Shown one piece after another: positions 32,696-43,960 of a DNA stretch of 64,000 nt. The stretch covers positions 1,135,489 to 1,199,488 of the forward strand of contig BJOX01000001.1 in the NCBI GenBank assembly GCA_009731375.1, given 5' to 3'. Source of the DNA: Paulinella micropora (lineage: Eukaryota; Cercozoa; Imbricatea; Euglyphida). Position 1 is the first letter of the stretch, and every line of letters begins with the position of its first letter. A program made the position numbers and the translations under genes. Under the pieces are notes generated by a model. That model was not told where the DNA came from. It ran no database searches and saw only the letters and a list, made by a program, of their open reading frames with translations.

Positions 32696-32904
32696 TCATG
32701 GCAGATTCAAAGGTTCAAAGGCGTGCCTTGAAGCCGCTAAGCATCGATCGCGCGCAGCTGCTATATCAAAACAACGCCCATCCCTTAGCAAATAAATCCA
32801 CACCAACTGCTGCTCGCTGGTGAATGCTTACAAGCACGCAGCACGCCGAAACCACTTTCACAACTTTCAGGCTTACTGTACCTAAAAATGCACGAAAAAC
32901 CTGA

Positions 32905-32910
32905 GACGTG
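32905..32910. repeat. Target site duplication GACGTG (left, element 2)
   Basis: GACGTG directly precedes the left TIR and recurs at 53036-53041 after the right TIR: a second 6-bp duplication, independent in sequence from that of element 1, so the two are separate insertions. Confidence 0.9.
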
Positions 32911-33220
32911 ACTACTATAGGTATTACTGTAGCACACTTATCTTTTTATATAAAATAATGCTATTTTTATATAAGTTAGTCTTACTATTAATTTCAATAA
33001 AAATATACATAATTTTATCCAAATTCAATATAACAATCATTAAGCCTTAAATAGTCTATATTTGAATTTCTCTCAAACTCTAAAAAAAGATAACTTATCT
33101 ATCTTTTGCCAAATAAACACTAAGAGACATTAAAACCTGTTTCTTAGTTTTTACTGCTGTGCTGAACTTAGTTATCTTTTTTGAAAAAATTGAAAGTCCT
33201 CCCTATTGCGAGTTTGATTA
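32911..33220 (+). repeat. Left terminal inverted repeat, element 2
   Basis: It pairs with the reverse complement of 52726-53035 over 310 bp with about a dozen differences. The tip is ACTACTATAGG. It shares no obvious sequence with the TIR of element 1. Confidence 0.93.
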
Positions 33221-33318
33221 TTTTCTATTTAAATAAATAAAAATTATATTATATATATATAAAAAAATCACGAGCGATTTTTGCTATATAACACAAAAAC
33301 AAGTTTTTGTTTATATAA

Positions 33319-33540
33319 ATGGGTAGAAAACCTACATATACTGCGGAGGAGGCAAGGGCAAAGCATGCTGAACGCATGAGAGAATATCAGAGAAGAAATA
33401 AACAGAAAGCACTTATGAGAGCAAAAGAATATTATCAAAAAAACAAGGCAGACATACTGAGAAAATCAAAAGAGAAAAGAGAAAAAATCAAGGCAGACCT
33501 TATTAGGCTCCAGAGTATTGTCGGCCAAATTGAGACCTGA
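33319..33540 (+). CDS. Small basic helical protein next to TIR
   Basis: 73 aa starting MGRKPTYTAEEARAK, Lys/Arg/Glu-rich and helical throughout, with a YYQKNKADILRKSKEKR core like the element 1 protein at 23651-23827. It is the first gene inside the left TIR and is followed by PolB. This repeats the order TIR, basic gene, PolB found at the opposite end of element 1. Confidence 0.65.
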   Translation: MGRKPTYTAEEARAKHAERMREYQRRNKQKALMRAKEYYQKNKADILRKSKEKREKIKADLIRLQSIVGQIET

Positions 33541-33660
33541 AAAAAAAATGAATTCATATTAAAGATAATATAATATTATATATATTTATATATATATATA
33601 TATATATTTATATATAAATAAAAAAGTATTTTTTGGAGAAATTATATTCCAATCAATATA

Positions 33661-36600
33661 TGTCGAACACCATCGACTATGGCGGGCACACATGGAACCT
33701 AGACAAACTCACAGAGGCAAATATAATATTCCAAATAAGGTAAAACAAGTTGTATGTGAAAAAGCCAAATGGTAGTAGGTTTTACGACATAACAACTGCG
33801 AGGGGAGCACTATCTGACCCTGAAAGGTTTTATTCTGAACCTGATCGAAAACAAAGGGAACGAAAATATGTTGAACCACAAGTAATAGATTTCAATGGCT
33901 ATAAACTGATAAGGAGGGACACTGAACACAAACTACCAGTGGGGCAATCTGTATATTCTATAAAATTTAGTAAATCAATGTCTCAAAAAGTGAAAAAGTT
34001 TCCATTAGAGGGTATCATCGGCATGATCGGATCTATAATTGAAGACTTTAAAACACTTTACAAAGACAATGACTTAATACAAATACGTATTAGTGCTATT
34101 CCTTCAACTTGGAATGTTCAAAACCAAAAATTAATAAAAGTAAAAGATTTCAATTTAGAAGATATACTGACTAGATTAGAATCTATACTGCAATCAAACG
34201 ACGAAAACTATATGGACGAAGAAGGAGCAACAATGGAACTTATTGATTTCAATTTTGTGGGTGTAAGGATGCCAGAAGGAGGAGCAAGATTGAAAGCAAT
34301 AACAGAAACAGATTTATATAAAAAGAAAGGTGTGATACGAATAAACAATGATGACAACATGTGTTTCGCAAGAGCAATAGTTGTAGCAAAGGCAAAGATA
34401 GAAAAGCATCAAAAGTATTCACAAATCAAGGACGGACGCAGAATCCAAGACGAACTGGCGAACAAACTACATGAGGAGGCTGGTGTCATGAAAGATTTGT
34501 ACGGGCTTTCCGAAATAAGTGAGTTTGCTAGACACATAGACTACAACATTGTTATTCAGAAAGTCAATATTTCAACGACAGCACACCAATCATTCATAAA
34601 AACATTGAACAATTCTGCGAGTGGGCGTTGGGTGTAAAACATAAGGGTTATACATTCATAGCACATAATGCGCGGGGGTATGATTATCAATTTGTGCTGA
34701 AATGGTTGATTGAAAAAGGCATAACTCCATTTGTAATCTATGAAGGTGGAAAAATAATGATGATGTCAATTGGTAATGGAAAAGAACAGATTAGATTTAT
34801 AGATAGTCTATCTTTCCTTACTATGCCTTTATCTGACTTTCCTGATACATTTGGACTTACAGAATTAAAGAAAGGATATTTTCCTCACTTTTTCAATAAA
34901 ACAGACAACCAATCATACATAGGGAATATGCCAGACAAAGATGACTATGGTTATAACTCATTTTCAAAGAAGAAAAGAGATGATTTTCTAAAGTGGTATG
35001 ATGAACAAAAAAGCAAAGTATTTGATTTCAATAAAGAAATGATTGAATATTGTCATAGTGATGTAGATATACTAAGACGGGGGTGTATTGAGTTTAGGAA
35101 ACAATTTATGGAGTTTGGTATTGATCCATTTCAATACACTACAATTGCCTCTACATGTATGGCACTATTCAAAGCAAACTACATGCCTGAGGACAGCATA
35201 GCAGTCATACCGACAAACAGAACAGACAAAGCAAAAACAAGTCGTATGTGTGTGGAATGGTTAGCATACAGAGAAAAAAAGGACAATGCCAAAATTCAAC
35301 ATGGTCTACATGGTAAAGAAAAAATACTAAACTTACCTAAAGGTGTGAAAGCCTACTTAGATGGATATGACGAGAAAACAAAAACGGCATATGAGTTCCA
35401 TTGTTGTTATTGGCACGGGTGTCCTGAGTGTTTTAATGGAAATGAACTGAATAGAGAAAGGTCTGTTAATAAAACATTTGGGCAACTATACAAGGAAACT
35501 AAACTACGAGAAACTTTAATAAGTCAGCATCCTGAAGTTAGTCAATTGATAACAATATGGGGGTGTCAATGGAATAGGATAAGAACAAAGGAAGAATTCA
35601 AGGGCACAATAGAAAAGACATTAAGAGAACAAGAAACAATCAATCCACGACATGCTATGTTTGGTGGAAGAGTGAATGCTCTGTCTCTATACTGGAAGTC
35701 AATGAGCGAGTATCAGTATGCAAAGTATATAAATGTGTGCTCTCTCTATCCGACGGTTATGTACTATGACCCCTAGTATCCTGTTAAACACCACAAAGCA
35801 ATAAGAGGAAAAGAAGCATATGATAAGTTGAATAATAAAACAGCATTTGGCATAGCAAAAATAAAAATACTGCCACCTAGAGGACTAATTCACCCAGTCC
35901 TTCCATGTCAAGATAGAGGAAAGATGATGTATTATCTATGTAATAAATGTGGTAAGGAAGGCTTACAGGACAAATGTGAGCACACTGATGAGAACAGAAT
36001 ACTGACAGGCACATGGGCGGCACCGCTTATTTACAAAGCAATACAAAAATGCTACAGACTTATTAAAACTTATGAATTATGGCATTGGAATGAGCAGACA
36101 ACTGAACTATTCAAAAAATATATTAAAACATTTCTAAGAGTGAAACAGGAATCAAGTGGCTATCCTTCAAATGTCATAACAGAAAAAGACAAAGACAACT
36201 ACATTAAGGACTGTGAAGAAAAGATGAAAATTAAATTAGACAAAAGCAAGATTGAAAAGAATGAAGGTAGAAGGGCTGTGGCAAAACTCTGTCTAAACTC
36301 ACTATGGGGAAAATTTGGACAACAAAACAACAAGACACAAACAAAAATAGTAAGGAGTGAAGCAGAACTATACAAAATACTAAACGACAAAAAAGATAAA
36401 TGAAGTATCAATCAATGTGATAAACAAAGAATGCTTAGAACTATCTTACAACCTACACCCAGAAAAGGTATCAGATCCCTACAATACAAATATCTGTGTA
36501 GCACTATTTACTACAGCACACGCACAAATGAGATTGTATGATATGATGGACAGATTAGGTAATAGAGTATTATACCACGACACAGATAGTGTTATTTATT

Positions 36601-37118
36601 CGGTAGATGAAAAAGAAGGACGGACAACAATACCGACAGGAGATTTATTGGGGCATTGGACAGACGAATTGATAGATAAACAGACAAAGATAAGTAGAAA
36701 GATAACCACATTTGTTGGAGCAGGTCCTAAATCCTACGGTTACATACTAGATGACGGAACTACAAAAATGAAATTAAAGGGCTTCTCAACGAACTACGAG
36801 ACTTGTAAGAAATTGAACTTGGTTAATATGTTTAGTATTATAAGCAACGGATTACAAGTACAAGACACTGAACTATCTAAAAATGCATATGAAGAATTAG
36901 AGGACTTACTTGAAACAAAAGGTGAAAAGTGTATAGCAAAGAATGTGGCAGAGGCTGGAAATTTAACCATTCACACCAACAGCAAAATAACGAAAAACAA
37001 AAAGACTAAAACAATTTCGTCTGAGCACATACAAAAGATATTTTCATTTACTTACACAAAAAGAGTAATACAACCACTAAAAGAAAACCAGATTACAACA
37101 TTACCATACGGCTATTAA
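33661..37118 (+). pseudogene. Polinton-type family B DNA polymerase, multiply broken
   Basis: The likely start is ATG 33661, with a frameshift before 33750. The N-terminal part has GVIRINNDDNMCFARAIV, typical of Polinton PolB. Exo II is AHNARGYDYQF (near 34665). Further blocks are STCMALFKANYMP and AYEFHCCYWHGCPEC, motif A VCSLYPTVMYYDP, motif B KLCLNSLWGKFG and motif C VLYHDTDSVIY (near 36580), then AGPKSYGY. Breaks: a shift near 34630, TAG at 35774-35776 right after motif A, and a stop with frameshift near 36401. I cannot find Exo I; about 150-200 residues between the N-terminal domain and Exo II seem deleted. Confidence 0.88.
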
Positions 37119-37421
37119 GAAAAAAAAATGAATTCACAAAAAAGGAAAAAAAGAAAAAAAAAAAAGGCATCTGGTAAAGAATGGTTTATAAAAGTAAGCA
37201 GTGAGAGTTGAACCGCCGACAATGACGGACAACATCACCAACTTACTAATTACACCACCCATCACCATGACAGCGGACAAATAATTTTTTTGCGTCTTGT
37301 TTTTTTCCTCAGTCAATGCACAATGTCATCACATGGTTTTTTCTGAGAAAATGCGAAAGCACAGAAACATTTCTACGTTTTCGCAGTTCTGGCCTACTTT
37401 CTCGCAGTTCTTCTTGAAGAG
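37119..37421. other. Intergenic segment with tRNA-like fragment
   Basis: Positions 37196-37264 on the minus strand read like parts of a tRNA (an A-box-like stretch and GGTTCAACTC), but no complete cloverleaf can be drawn. No gene is supported. Confidence 0.4.
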
Positions 37422-37907
37422 ATGAGCGAATTTATTGATCATGAAGCCAAAGAGGCTAATGAAATTTCAAGCGAAAGTGAGTTAGACATAGAAAGAGAAG
37501 AAAATAATTGGATTGATTATTATTCTGACAAGAGCAACAAAAAAATTATTTCTGACAAAATATATTTGGAAACCAAGAAAAAAAATTTGTCCAAAAAAAT
37601 AAGATTATTGAAACGAGAACTTTACGATGTTGAATCAAGACTGGAAGCAGTTAATCAGAGAGATGAGAGCCTAAAAGAAGACAAAAGATGAATGGAAGAA
37701 GAGAGAAAAGTTAAGAGGCAGAGACTTAGAAAAGAAAAAGAGACTAAGAAAGAAATAGCATTTTTGGAAAAGTGGTTAGAAAAAAATAAATTTCCAATGT
37801 CTCGCCAAGAGGAAAATTTCGCACGTAATTTAATTGAAAAGGGTGATACATTTGATGAAGTGATAGTTAAATATAATTTGTATGTTAATGAAGCGAGAGT
37901 GGAGTAA
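37422..37907 (+). pseudogene. Acidic/basic coiled-coil protein with in-frame TGA
   Basis: 161 codons in one frame broken by TGA at 37689-37691. The start is acidic (MSEFIDHEAKEANEI), then a long Lys/Arg/Glu coiled coil, then a folded-looking end (FARNLIEKGDTFDEVIVKYN). No homologue is recognised in element 1. It lies between PolB and the GC-rich gene in the arm specific to element 2. Confidence 0.5.
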
Positions 37908-38121
37908 AAATGGTTGTGTGATCTGTGCTGTCTGCCTACCTGCTCACTTCTCATCAATACACGACACACATTTCACTACAACATAAAAGCACACTTATTA
38001 TTTGACTATTTCAAAAAAAAATTATTTATCTCCTATTTATTTACGAAAAAACAAAAAAAAAACAGCTTCAAGGCACTGCCCACACATGTTTTTTTGTGCT
38101 TTTTGGTGTGGGGCAGGTGCT

Positions 38122-38493
38122 ATGCCTCCCAAGAAGAAGTCTCCTTCTAAGCAGACTGAGGCGGATGCTCAAGTGCCGACTGAGGTTGATGCTCAAGTGC
38201 CTACTAAGACGCCGACCGAAGTTCCTGCTGAAGTTCCTACCACCCCTGACGCCAAGCATCAGTCGCACGAAGACCCAGCGGCTCAGGCTGAGGTTGAGCG
38301 TAAAGCAAAAAATGTGAGTCCTTTCGAGAAATTAGGAGTAAAGTTGAAGGAGGATGAGCCCATAAAGTATTGGGAAGAAAAAAAAGTTTGGGTCAAGATT
38401 GCTGACAAGAACGACGAGCCTGACAAAGTGTTTGATTATGCTCATCCGGATTGCAAAGAAGGAGTTTTGTGGCACTATATCATCATTTGTTAA
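38122..38493 (+). CDS. GC-richer Pro/Thr-repeat protein overlapping the integrase 3' end
   Basis: 124 codons from MPPKKKSPSKQTEADAQVP. A repetitive PTEV/PAEVP segment is followed by a charged C-terminal domain (GVKLKEDEPIKYWEEKKVW). Its third-position GC is much higher than that of neighbouring genes, a sign of different origin. The last 10-15 codons overlap the integrase on the opposite strand. No family is recognised. A captured host or viral gene joined at a recombination point is inferred. Confidence 0.5.
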   Translation: MPPKKKSPSKQTEADAQVPTEVDAQVPTKTPTEVPAEVPTTPDAKHQSHEDPAAQAEVERKAKNVSPFEKLGVKLKEDEPIKYWEEKKVWVKIADKNDEPDKVFDYAHPDCKEGVLWHYIIIC

Positions 38494-39267
38494 GACAATC
38501 CGGTATCCCTTACGGGCTTTGACTGTGTAAATTTGCTTGCTCCATGTCTTTCCTCTCTTTTCTAGAATGTGTTTCTTGTTTAATTTTCTAAATCTGTCTC
38601 CCTCTTTGAAACTAAATAAATATTTATCAACATATCTATGTTGTTGGCTAATATCATTTCCTTTAAATACATCAATAGGTGCCGCCTTTATCGCTAAATG
38701 TTCTTTCTGGTTATAATAATAAACAACATCTTCAACATAACTTATCCAATCAAAATTACGATTAAAAGCCCATAATTCGTGTAATCTTTCTCTTAGTGTT
38801 CTAACAAATCTATCAACAATACCTAACGAATTATGATCGCCTACTTCAACCATAAATTGTTCAATGCCATTATTTCTCATCCACTCACCAACAGCACCTT
38901 TTAACTCCCCACCATTGTCCGATATGTATGCTTTAGGCTTTGGTAATTTCTTGAGAGCATCTAAAACGGTGGTTGAAAATTTATTTTTTATAGGTATCGC
39001 ATAAGCATAACGACTATGAATATCAATCCAAATAAGGGCAAAATTATAATTTTTATTTTTTGTAGCAACCTTACTCATATCCATTAAATCAATATTAACC
39101 ATATCTAATACCTTATCAGCCCATATTGTTGTCCCTCTTGTCCTAGGAAATAATTCTTGAGCAGTGCTGGTCCGTTCTTCCTCTGTTGGTTCGCCTCGCG
39201 GAGTATCTTCTAGTTGTGTATCCTTATCCTGTGCATTAATATTACTAGTTGTGTGTTTGTGATCCAT
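38465..39267 (-). CDS. rve-type integrase
   Basis: Open from MDHKHTTSN at 39267. The catalytic core has Asp in NIDLMDMSK / LIWIDIHSRY, Asp in AYISDNGGELKGA and the distal region HNSLGIVDRFVRTLRE with its Glu, then YYYNQKEHLAIKAAPIDVF and an SH3/chromo-like end up to KGYRIVLTNDD. Homology to element 1 stops there, and the open frame running on to 38332 is non-homologous sequence. The C-terminus is therefore probably truncated or replaced. The catalytic domain is intact, unlike in element 1. Confidence 0.88.
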
Positions 39268-39269
39268 TT

Positions 39270-39433
39270 GATATTTTAGAATTGCGCTTCGTGCTACGCA
39301 CTTTCGCTTATAAAAAAATCACGAGTGATTTTTGCTATAACACTACGTTTATATTCTAAAACATCGTTTTTTCTTTTTAAAAAAAATTAATGATAGACGA
39401 TGTTTTGTGATGACGAAGTCAGAACAAAATATC
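39270..39433. repeat. Hairpin pair between charged gene and integrase
   Basis: 39270-39365 has arms GATATTTTAGAAT / ATTCTAAAACATC, three bases from the integrase start, with a nested AAAATCACG / CGTGATTTT-type hairpin. 39399-39433 has arms GATGTTTTGT / ACAAAATATC just after the stop of the charged gene. Relative to the minus-strand genes they follow the same post-stop and pre-start polarity as in the plus-strand block. Confidence 0.78.
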
Positions 39434-39442
39434 ATTAGAATT

Positions 39443-39958
39443 TCAAAAATATCTTTTCTGCTTCCTTACTTTTTTCTTTATTCTTTGGTGTATTGTTATA
39501 TACATTAACTGATATTTTTCACTTCGATTTTTACCGCCTCGCTGTTTTCCGCCTGTTGTTTCATAATCTTCGCTTTCTTCACTCTCACTTTCTTCTTCTT
39601 CTTCTTCGCTGTAATTCTCAGGCTTCTTGGGCTGTGGTGCTTTCTTTGCGGTTTTCTTCTTGGGCTTTTTAGCATTCTTTTTTATCTTTCTAAGCATATG
39701 ATTTGCAATAACCTCAGACATATCAATTTCGCTATCGCTTTCGCTTGATTCATCTTCAATCTCAGGATTTTTAAGTATTTCTTTCGCAACACCAACTTCA
39801 GCATCTGTCTCAATAAGTTCTTCCACTGATGCTTCTTTTAATTCTCCTTTTTTACGAAGCCTTTCACGTGCCCACTCGTCCTTTCTACGTTCAGCATTTG
39901 CTCTGTTTGCTTGAACTGCTTTCTTCCAGTTTTCTTTCGAAGCCTTTTTTGACTGCAT
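39443..39958 (-). CDS. Highly charged Lys/Glu-rich protein
   Basis: 171 aa, the counterpart of 6477-6992. It starts MQSKKASKENWKKAV, has Ser/Glu acidic clusters, a Lys-rich AKKPKKKTAKKAPQPKK stretch and a final basic tail. The C-terminal 40 residues diverge from element 1 (GGKQRGG then HQRIKKK), possibly after a small frameshift. It is divergent from the fibre gene with a 96-bp AT-rich interval. Function unknown. Confidence 0.65.
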   Translation of the reverse strand: MQSKKASKENWKKAVQANRANAERRKDEWARERLRKKGELKEASVEELIETDAEVGVAKEILKNPEIEDESSESDSEIDMSEVIANHMLRKIKKNAKKPKKKTAKKAPQPKKPENYSEEEEEESESEESEDYETTGGKQRGGKNRSEKYQLMYITIHQRIKKKVRKQKRYF

Positions 39959-40054
39959 TGTTTACCGACGAATGATATTACACAAAATAATTGTATTTTT
40001 TGTTAGTATAATTTAACAAAAGTAAAAAAATTAAAAATAATTAATATACAAACA

Positions 40055-43000
40055 ATGTCGCAATATAAATCATTACTCGGCTTGTCAGAAATCGCGACAG
40101 ACAGCCTATCAATCGCAAACTTAGACTTAACGAACACGAACATAGTCGGTCTGAATACAGACAGAGTGCCAGAAGATTCCGACCCAATAAATCTTTATTA
40201 TACTGATGCGCGATTTGACACACGTCTCGCTTTAAAATCAACAACAGACCTAAAAGAAGGCTTAATTATTATTGGACTGATAACCGCTTTGATGGTCGGT
40301 TCGCTTTAAAATCAACAACTGACCTAAAAGAAGGACTTAATTATTATTGGACTGATAACCGCTTTGACACACGTCTCGCTTTAAAATCAACGACGGACAT
40401 CAACGAAGGAAAAAATTTATATTGTACAGAGCAACGAGTGAGGGACAACGACGAAGTCAAAGCCTCAACTCAACACAGAAGCAATACTTCCAATCCGCAT
40501 CAAACCAGTCTATACAATCTGATTGACACTAACATATCTGCACCAGTGGTCGGTCAATACTTAACATATAATGATGTAGATGGTAAATGGAGGAATACCG
40601 CCCTCGGTTCAATTGACACACTTTCTGATGCCATAACCGCACCAATAGCCACTAATAGTTATCTAACATATAATTCAATAAACTGGGTAAATAAAACCTT
40701 TCCGATAAATGTTGATGAATTCGGCAATATTAGTATGGGAAGGAAGAACATAACAGGAGTTAATTTGCTAAATACCAAAGATGTTGATGAATGGATATTT
40801 GAGCATAATGATAATAATAATAAAGTGTCAGCAGGTGGAAGTATAGATAGCCACAGCGATGTGACAACTACAGGCTTCCCAGCAGATAACCAACTGCTTA
40901 TTTATAGCACAGGACAATGGAGAAATACGACTTCACCCTTTCTGAGATTAGACGGCACTGCAAGTATGACGGGATGAATAAATATGAACAACCAAAACAT
41001 GACAAATGTAAATCAACTAAATGGTAGGGCTATCGCAACTTGGTTATCAGAGCACGACTCCAACAACGCGAAAGTGTCAGCAAGTGGAAGTATTGATACA
41101 CATAGTGATGTGATTATAACAACAGCAACAGATAATCAACTGCTTATTTATAGCACAGGACAATGGCGAAATGTGGCATCGCCCTTTCTTAGATTAGACG
41201 GCACAGCCAGTATGACAGGAGCATTAAATATGGGTGGTTATGCTATTTCAGGGGCTTCTACATATAATGGAATTAATCTCACCACTCTTGCAGTTGATGG
41301 TTCGGTGGTTAAACTAACAGGAGACCAAACCATAGCAGGAACCAAAACATTCAGCAACATAATAAATGCTAGTGCGGGTATTGATATGAAAAGCCAAAGC
41401 ATAACAAATGTGAATCTTGTTGATGGTGTGGATGTTTCTGTTCTTGATACTTCCGTGGTTAAATTAACAGGAGACCAAACCATAGCAGGAAATAAAAATT
41501 TACATCAACTTTAGAAGTAAGTGGTTCATCCAATCCTACTACTTTTGATGGTATGGGCATAGCCTTTGATACAAAAATAGGAATGATTGCAGCACAAAAA
41601 ACAGCAACAGCAACTTGGTATCCGATACAAATAACTGGTTCATATGTAGAGTTATATTCAGGTAATACTTTAATTATAACCGCAACTGGAACAACATTAA
41701 GTTTGAACAACAAAAGAATAACAAACTTAGCCACACCATCAGCAACAACGGACGGAGCGACAAAAGTTATGTGGATACATTAGATGTACAAAATGTAAAA
41801 CTAACAACAGACCAAACCATAACAGGAAGTAAAACATTTAATGGGGCGAGCACTACGATAAAATATCTACCTTTGACACAAACGGCTGATTTTAATAATC
41901 AGGATATAATTAATGGTGGAAATTTTACATATAATGGGGCGAGGATATTAAACCAAAAGGGAGGAGATATATTCTTTTCGCAGACATCGGGTGATTATCA
42001 ATATTTCTTATTTACTCTAAATACTGCTACAAGTGGAACCGCGAACCAAAGGGGTTATGTATTCACTAATGTAGCATTTGATGTAAAAGGGGCGGGACTT
42101 TATATTTCAAAACTTTTGGATAATAAAAGTGCTTCATCTGACATTGTCCGTTTTAACAATGCTGGCGGTATGCGGTTTTATGATGCTTTGGATATGAACT
42201 CAAACAACATAACAAATGGTGGAACAATAACGGGAACATCACTCACTTCAACTGCTGGCATGACTACAACAACATTAACGGCAAGCGATAAAATAACAAC
42301 AGCAACAGGCAAACCAATAATTATAGGAAACACAACAAAAGGAATAGGTACGACAGCGGGTTTAGAATTGTAAGGGACTTTTAATAATAATACTGCTGGA
42401 GCACACATACAAGCGATTACAACAGAAATATATATCCTACATTTGGACTATTTAATTTAGGACATAATAGCATAAATATGGGTTTTGATGCTTATTTAGA
42501 TGGCGCGGGATGGAAATCAAGTTATGCGAGTGCAAACTTTTTAAATAATAAATTTTCCAACAAACTTAGATTTTTGTATGATAGTGGGAAAAGTGTTGGG
42601 ACTGCTGTTCCTTGGTCTGTGGCTCTTGAACTTGATACAGCAGGCTTATTAACAACAAAGGCAATAACGGCGAGTGGATTAATAACGGCGAATGCGGGAA
42701 TTACATATTCTGGGTTGCTAACGACCACAACTAATAATGGAGCGAAAATAGGAATTCAAGGACAAACAGACGGGACGAATGCGAGAGGAATATTTGTATG
42801 GGATACTGCTGATTCAGCATGGGGGATTTATATGTCTCAGTCTGGAGTAAATAAAGCATTAAATGGAGCAACAGCACCAGCAGGAGGAGTAGGCGGAGGA
42901 TTAACTTCTTATGCTTTTAGATTTAGAGTGAATAATTCTTCAACGAGTGGGTTCATATGGGAGAATAATTCAAATACTGCTTTAATGTCTTTGAAAGCAA

Positions 43001-43130
43001 GCAATGGACAATTATGGGTATTGTCTAATCCAATTCAATATTCAGACAGGAGAAAAAAAGAAGATATAAAGGAATGCTTAGGCTTAGATTTTATTAATAA
43101 GTTAAATCCAGTCTGCTATCGTATGATTGA
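40055..43130 (+). pseudogene. Phage-tail-fibre-like protein, heavily broken
   Basis: Counterpart of 7054-10606. It starts MSQYKSLLGLSEIATDSLS with LYYTDARFDTRLALKSTTD. Positions 40215-40400 contain extra tandem copies of the RFDTRL/KSTTDLKEG unit. Beta repeats VVKLTGDQTIAG follow. Breaks: a frameshift near 40255-40300, TGA at 40975-40977, a shift near 41505, a shift near 41770, TAA near 42371. It reaches the S74 start (SDRRKKEDIKE) near 43045 and is cut by the N gap at 43131. Confidence 0.82.
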
Positions 43131-43140
43131 NNNNNNNNNN
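43131..43140. other. Assembly gap (10 N)
   Basis: Ten N of unknown true length. Element 1 has about 350 bp more of fibre sequence at this place, which is absent here, and copia sequence begins directly after the gap. Confidence 0.95.
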
Positions 43141-43498
43141 GAACTTTTTCCCGTTCTCATCTAACTTTACTTTGTGAACCCATGTCAATCTAACTATCTT
43201 ACTAACTCCTGCCTTGCTTGCCTCCTTATGGGGTACCCATGTGTATGTGTTAAAGGATTGAAGAGCTTTTAGCTCTGTTTTCATACCCTCTAAAACATCT
43301 TTAGCTGTCAAACCTTCCTCTATGACATCTTTGGGTACTCTGATATCTACATACAAATAAAAATCACGAATCTTATCTGCCACCATACGTTCATCGCATA
43401 AAAACATATTAGCGGGACTTTGTAACGGGTATTCGGGATCTTTCACGGAGTATTTGAGGATTTCCGAATTCAACATCCGTTCTTCTTCGTCCTCAAAC
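43141..43498 (-). mobile_element. Ty1/copia reverse-transcriptase fragment
   Basis: The minus-strand reading ends MKTELKALQSFNTYTWVP followed by RLTWVHKVKLDENGKKF, the characteristic start of the copia-type RVT_2 domain (ExxAL...NTWxLV...WVxKxKxdxxG). It begins where element 2 sequence stops at 43498 and is cut by the gap at 43140. Either a copia retrotransposon inserted here with most of it hidden in the gap, or the scaffold is chimeric. Confidence 0.7.
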
Positions 43499-43846
43499 AA
43501 TAATACAACTAGACTTCACAGACCACCGCCTATTATGGATATGGATGGCGAACTAACTCCAGAATTAAAGTCTCGTGTTCTTGAAGTAGAACTAAAGACT
43601 GAGGAAAAAAAAGTAGAGCACGAATTGGAGGATAACTGGAATTGTTGTTGTATAAAAAACAGACCGACCGACAGCCGACTTATTAAATACTTATTTCAAA
43701 TGGGTATCATTATCGCTATTATAACCCTTTGTATCGTGAGGCTATCCGAAAAGAACTTACCTTGTGAGGTTGCAAATACTTATGTCGGAATTTTAACATT
43801 GCTTATCGGCATCTGCCTTCCATCGCCTTCTTCAAGTAAGAAATGA
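43499..43846 (+). CDS. Small membrane protein, start lost at junction
   Basis: Homologue of 10600-10926, with TTRLHRPPPIMDMDGELTP and the same hydrophobic helix. An extra LKTEEKKVEHELE segment duplicates the charged stretch before the CCC motif. Homology begins inside codon 3, so the native ATG is missing at the copia junction. The stop TGA (43844-43846) overlaps the following hairpin. Confidence 0.65.
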   Translation, partial: NNTTRLHRPPPIMDMDGELTPELKSRVLEVELKTEEKKVEHELEDNWNCCCIKNRPTDSRLIKYLFQMGIIIAIITLCIVRLSEKNLPCEVANTYVGILTLLIGICLPSPSSSKK

Positions 43847-43960
43847 TATTTTACTCATGCACTTTGTGCCTTCGTAAAACATCGTCCACCATTAAAGTAT
43901 AAAAACGATGTTTGAGAATAAGCGAGAGTGCGACAGCACGAAGTGAAATTCTCAAAAATC
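43845..43960. repeat. Post-stop and pre-start style hairpin pair
   Basis: 43845-43883 has arms GATATTTTAC / GTAAAACATC starting inside the stop codon. 43907-43960 has arms GATGTTTGAGAAT / ATTCTCAAAAATC. These are the same two types seen around other genes of both elements. Element 1 lacks this pair at the equivalent place, where the genes overlap instead. Confidence 0.75.

Noticed and set aside
32070-32699. 209-codon minus-strand Val/Leu-rich ORF
   Set aside because: Translation of the (AAC)n / AACCCT tract.
37196-37264. tRNA gene on the minus strand
   Set aside because: It has A-box-like and T-loop-like stretches, but the acceptor, anticodon and T stems do not pair acceptably.
38332-38464. 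C-terminal extension of the element 2 integrase
   Set aside because: The open frame continues, but homology to the element 1 integrase stops near 38465 and the extension is hydrophobic and unlike any integrase tail.
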